Of a stretch of DNA of 64,000 bases, positions 61,483 to 64,000 are shown one piece after another. Source of the stretch: Oscillospiraceae bacterium (GTDB taxonomy: Bacteria; Bacillota; Clostridia; Oscillospirales; CAG-272); NCBI GenBank assembly GCA_015064185.1, contig SVSS01000002.1, positions 1 to 64,000 of the forward strand. Direction: 5' to 3'. The notes below the pieces were generated by a model. That model had not been told where the DNA came from. It worked only from the letters and a program-made list of their open reading frames with translations, and searched no databases. Position 1 is the first letter of the stretch. Each line of letters opens with the position of its first letter. Both the position numbers and the translations under genes were made by a program.

Positions 61483-62762
61483 AGCAGGTCTTTAAAAGTG
61501 AGCTTTTAGGGGAGCAATATACGCTTTTCACACATGCAAGCGGACTTCGCATTTATGTGTTTCCAAAGAAAATGACCTCTACCTATGCATTGCTTGCAAC
61601 CGATTTCGGTGCGGTAGATAATGCCCCCCTTTGCGATGGAAAAATACCTGTGCCTGACGGCGTGGCGCATTTTCTTGAGCATAAGCTTTTTTCCAACGAG
61701 GATGGAAGTGATGCGTTTGAGCATTTTTCGGCATGCGGTGCCGATGCCAACGCCTACACCTCGCACACGCGCACGGTGTATCTTTTTTCTTGTACGGAGA
61801 ATTTTGCCGATGCACTTGGCGAGCTTGTTGATTTTGTCACGCACCCCTATTTCACCGCCGAAACGGTTCAAAAGGAGCAGGGGATCATTGCGGAGGAGAT
61901 CCGCATGTGCCGTGACAATCCGTATGATTGCTGCTACTACAATATGCTGGAGGGGCTTTATCGGGAGCACCCTGTAAAAACCGATATTTGCGGCTCGGTT
62001 TCCTCTATTGCCGCTATCACGCCTGAGATACTGTACGAGGTGTATCAAACGTATTATCAGCTCTCTAACATGGCGCTTGTGGTGTGCGGTGATGTGACAC
62101 CCGATGCAGTCTTTGAGATTGCCGATAAGCATTTGCCAAGGTGCGCGGAGCATCGAATCCCGCCCCGCCGTAAAACGCTTGAGGGGCATGCGGCAAACCG
62201 TGCGCGTATTGAGGCTTGCGGGCAGGTGGCAAAGCCGATTTTTTCGATCGGTGTAAAGGACACCGCTATCCCCGAGGAGCCTTATGAGCGCTTAAAGCGT
62301 GATGCAGGCATGGCAATTCTTTCTGAAATGCTGTTTTCCGAGTCCGGGGAGTTATATAACACGCTGTTTGACGAGGGGCTGATCTCGCCCGAATTCTCGG
62401 CAGATTATGCGCTCACGCGAGATTTTGCCTTCCTTCAGCTTTCAGGCGAGGCAAACGATCCCGATCTGGTTTTTGACAGGATCAAGGCGTATCTTGAAAA
62501 AAAGAAAGCCGAGGGGCTCTCGTTTGAGGATTTTGAGCGCTGTCGCCGCATTGAATATGCAGAATATATCAAAAGCTTTGATAGCACCGAGGAGATTGCA
62601 AACACCCTGTTATCCTTTATATTTGAGGGGGCGGAGCTCTTTTCCTATGCCGATGTGCTCATGAGCATTGATCTTGCCTTTGTTGAGCAGCTGCTTTTGG
62701 AGGTGTTTGACGATACGCATTATACTCTTTCGGTGATCGTTCCCAAAAAGGAGGAAATATAA
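61479..62762 (+). CDS. yfmH: M16-family zinc peptidase, YfmH type
   Basis: 427 residues. The zinc motif is HFLEH (64-68, in GVAHFLEHKLFSNEDGSDAF) with the third ligand near Glu140 (QGIIAEEIRMCRDNP). It is the catalytic partner of YfmF, linked to EF-P modification in B. subtilis. It starts in the yfmF stop (ATGA overlap) and lgt begins immediately after its stop. No efp gene is in this window. Confidence 0.88.
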   Translation: MKQVFKSELLGEQYTLFTHASGLRIYVFPKKMTSTYALLATDFGAVDNAPLCDGKIPVPDGVAHFLEHKLFSNEDGSDAFEHFSACGADANAYTSHTRTVYLFSCTENFADALGELVDFVTHPYFTAETVQKEQGIIAEEIRMCRDNPYDCCYYNMLEGLYREHPVKTDICGSVSSIAAITPEILYEVYQTYYQLSNMALVVCGDVTPDAVFEIADKHLPRCAEHRIPPRRKTLEGHAANRARIEACGQVAKPIFSIGVKDTAIPEEPYERLKRDAGMAILSEMLFSESGELYNTLFDEGLISPEFSADYALTRDFAFLQLSGEANDPDLVFDRIKAYLEKKKAEGLSFEDFERCRRIEYAEYIKSFDSTEEIANTLLSFIFEGAELFSYADVLMSIDLAFVEQLLLEVFDDTHYTLSVIVPKKEEI

Positions 62763-63755
62763 ATGAATGATGTGACCGTTGTATCCTTTCCCGGTATCGG
62801 TATCGGGGAAGTGACGATCAATAAAGTAGCATTTGAGCTACCGATCCTTGGTGGTCTTGAGGTGCGTTGGTACGGTATTTTGCTGACCCTTGGTATTATA
62901 GCAGGGTTCTGTTACGCGCTTTACCGCGCCAAATTTGAGGGCTTTACCTCAGATGACGTCATTGATTATGCGCTTGTTACTGTTTTGCTTGCCATCATCG
63001 GTGCACGCACGTATTATGTGCTTACCACGCTTGGCAAGGGGCTATACAACAGCTTCTACGACGTGATCGCCATTTGGGAGGGCGGTATTGCAATGTACGG
63101 CTCTATCATTGGCGGTGCACTTGGACTTTTGATCGTAAGCCGCTTTAAAAAGATCGGCAAGAAGCGCATGATCAAGATATTTGACATGGTAGCACCCGGT
63201 GTAATGCTGGGGCAAATTATTGGCAGATGGGGCAACTTTGTCAACGGTGAAGCACACGGCGTTGCCACATCGGATAACTTTTTCCTGCGCATGGGGCTTT
63301 CCTACGGTAGCAAAGTCACCTATTATCATCCCACATTTCTTTACGAGAGCCTTTGGAACCTCGTGGGCTTTGTGCTGATTACCGTATTTTATAAAAAGAA
63401 GAAATTTGATGGGCAGATCGTGCTCTCTTATCTTGCGTGGTACGGCTTTGGCAGAATGTTTATCGAGGGGCTTCGTACCGATAGCCTTTATATCGGTGAA
63501 TTCCGCATTTCGCAGGTCGTGGGCTTCCTTTGTTTTGTTATTTGCACCACTGTGCTGATCTATATGCTTGTGCGCAAAAACAGGGAGGAGCTTGACAAGG
63601 AGGCATATGCCCCCGTATATGAAAAATGCCGCCGTACGCTCTTTCGTACAAGCGAAAAGGAGCAGGCGGTGAAGGAAACAGAGGCAGCGATCGATGAGAT
63701 TATTGCCCGTGCAGAAGAGGAAAAGGAGAACAACGAAAATGGCAAAGCTGATTGA
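62763..63755 (+). CDS. lgt: Prolipoprotein diacylglyceryl transferase
   Basis: 330 residues, longer than the usual ~270. It attaches diacylglycerol to the lipobox cysteine of lipoproteins, so it serves the many lipoproteins in this window. Seven transmembrane segments; the signature GRWGNFVNGEAHG (in IIGRWGNFVNGEAHG, around 157-171) and the late WYGFGRMFIEGLRTDSL are present. The last ~55 residues form a charged, Glu-rich cytoplasmic extension (EEEKENNENGKAD) absent from standard Lgt. Its end overlaps folD by 17 bases. Confidence 0.93.
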   Translation: MNDVTVVSFPGIGIGEVTINKVAFELPILGGLEVRWYGILLTLGIIAGFCYALYRAKFEGFTSDDVIDYALVTVLLAIIGARTYYVLTTLGKGLYNSFYDVIAIWEGGIAMYGSIIGGALGLLIVSRFKKIGKKRMIKIFDMVAPGVMLGQIIGRWGNFVNGEAHGVATSDNFFLRMGLSYGSKVTYYHPTFLYESLWNLVGFVLITVFYKKKKFDGQIVLSYLAWYGFGRMFIEGLRTDSLYIGEFRISQVVGFLCFVICTTVLIYMLVRKNREELDKEAYAPVYEKCRRTLFRTSEKEQAVKETEAAIDEIIARAEEEKENNENGKAD

Positions 63756-64000
63756 CGGTAAGGCAATTGCGGCTGAGATCCGCCGCGAAATCGCAGCAGA
63801 TACCGAAAAGTTTAAAAAAGAGAACGGCTATGCACCGGGGCTTGCCGTGGTTATTGTAGGAGAGGATCCTGCCTCGCAGGTCTATGTGCGCAATAAGCAC
63901 CGCGCTTGTGAGGAGGTCGGCTTCTATTCAAGGGGCTATGAGTTGCCTGCTGATACCGATGAGAAAACGCTTCTTGCGCTGATCGATGAGCTCAACGGCG
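63739..64000 (+). CDS. folD: Bifunctional methylenetetrahydrofolate dehydrogenase/cyclohydrolase, partial
   Basis: Only the first 87 residues are inside the window. The start has AAAGGAG before it and lies 17 bases inside lgt. MAKLIDGKAIAAEIRREI, GLAVVIVGEDPASQVYVRNK and KHRACEEVGF match the FolD substrate domain, with the catalytic Tyr-x3-Lys in YVRNK. It interconverts 5,10-methylene- and 10-formyl-tetrahydrofolate. Confidence 0.92.
   Translation, partial: MAKLIDGKAIAAEIRREIAADTEKFKKENGYAPGLAVVIVGEDPASQVYVRNKHRACEEVGFYSRGYELPADTDEKTLLALIDELNG

Noticed and set aside
1-64000. CRISPR array
   Set aside because: No set of regularly spaced direct repeats was seen; repeats found are inverted or hairpin-type.

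Overview
The window looks like part of the chromosome of an anaerobic, gut-type Clostridia (Firmicutes) bacterium of moderate GC, carrying a mobile element at its left end. The lineage call is an inference. It rests on B. subtilis-like miaB-ricA-mutS-mutL order without cotE, strong AGGAGG ribosome sites, TTGACA/TATAAT promoters, YfmF/YfmH proteases, a RicA-type YlbF-family protein, BspA-type leucine-rich lipoproteins and a clostridial ECF sigma/anti-sigma pair. Species cannot be named from the sequence.

Bases 1 to about 18,000 are accessory DNA. They begin with the end of a phage late operon (two related tail-fibre or tail-tip proteins, a small membrane protein, a holin). A rightward recombination module follows: HTH/zinc protein, SHOCT-like peptide and two tandem large serine recombinases. 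From 11,318 back to 5,934 runs a compact six-gene leftward operon: a serine-recombinase-like protein lacking its catalytic serine, an active-looking serine recombinase with an unfamiliar C-terminal domain, two free-standing proteins related to that domain, and two ParB-like proteins. Two divergent XRE regulators (11,471-12,322) flank an intergenic region with repeated operator-like sites; a similar site precedes a SLOG-family gene. The cargo is a secreted HtrA-like protease lipoprotein, a small membrane protein and a BspA-like lipoprotein. The right boundary is scarred: a terminator, a 125-bp cloverleaf-like element resembling an inverted tRNA 3' end, an orphan XRE regulator and a remnant of a Gfo/Idh/MocA oxidoreductase.

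From 19,344 on the content is ordinary chromosome. Purine and nitrogen genes come first: hpt, a purine permease, glnA, and an IMP dehydrogenase of the type known from the protozoan Tritrichomonas foetus. Among these lie a beta-CASP nuclease, an EamA transporter and an ECF sigma/anti-sigma pair. A tRNA-Ala(GGC) is followed by a perfect 33-bp mirror copy of its own 3' end and a second structured element. A glycerol-kinase pseudogene, HAD hydrolase, Xer-type recombinase and membrane proteins follow.

The right half is mainly genome maintenance and translation: uvrB-uvrA, an RlmL-type methyltransferase, then miaB-ricA-mutS-mutL-tgt, tldD-pmbA, argS and yebC. A BspA-like lipoprotein and a heterodimeric ABC exporter lie on the minus strand. 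The window ends with mrp, yfmF-yfmH, lgt and the start of folD.
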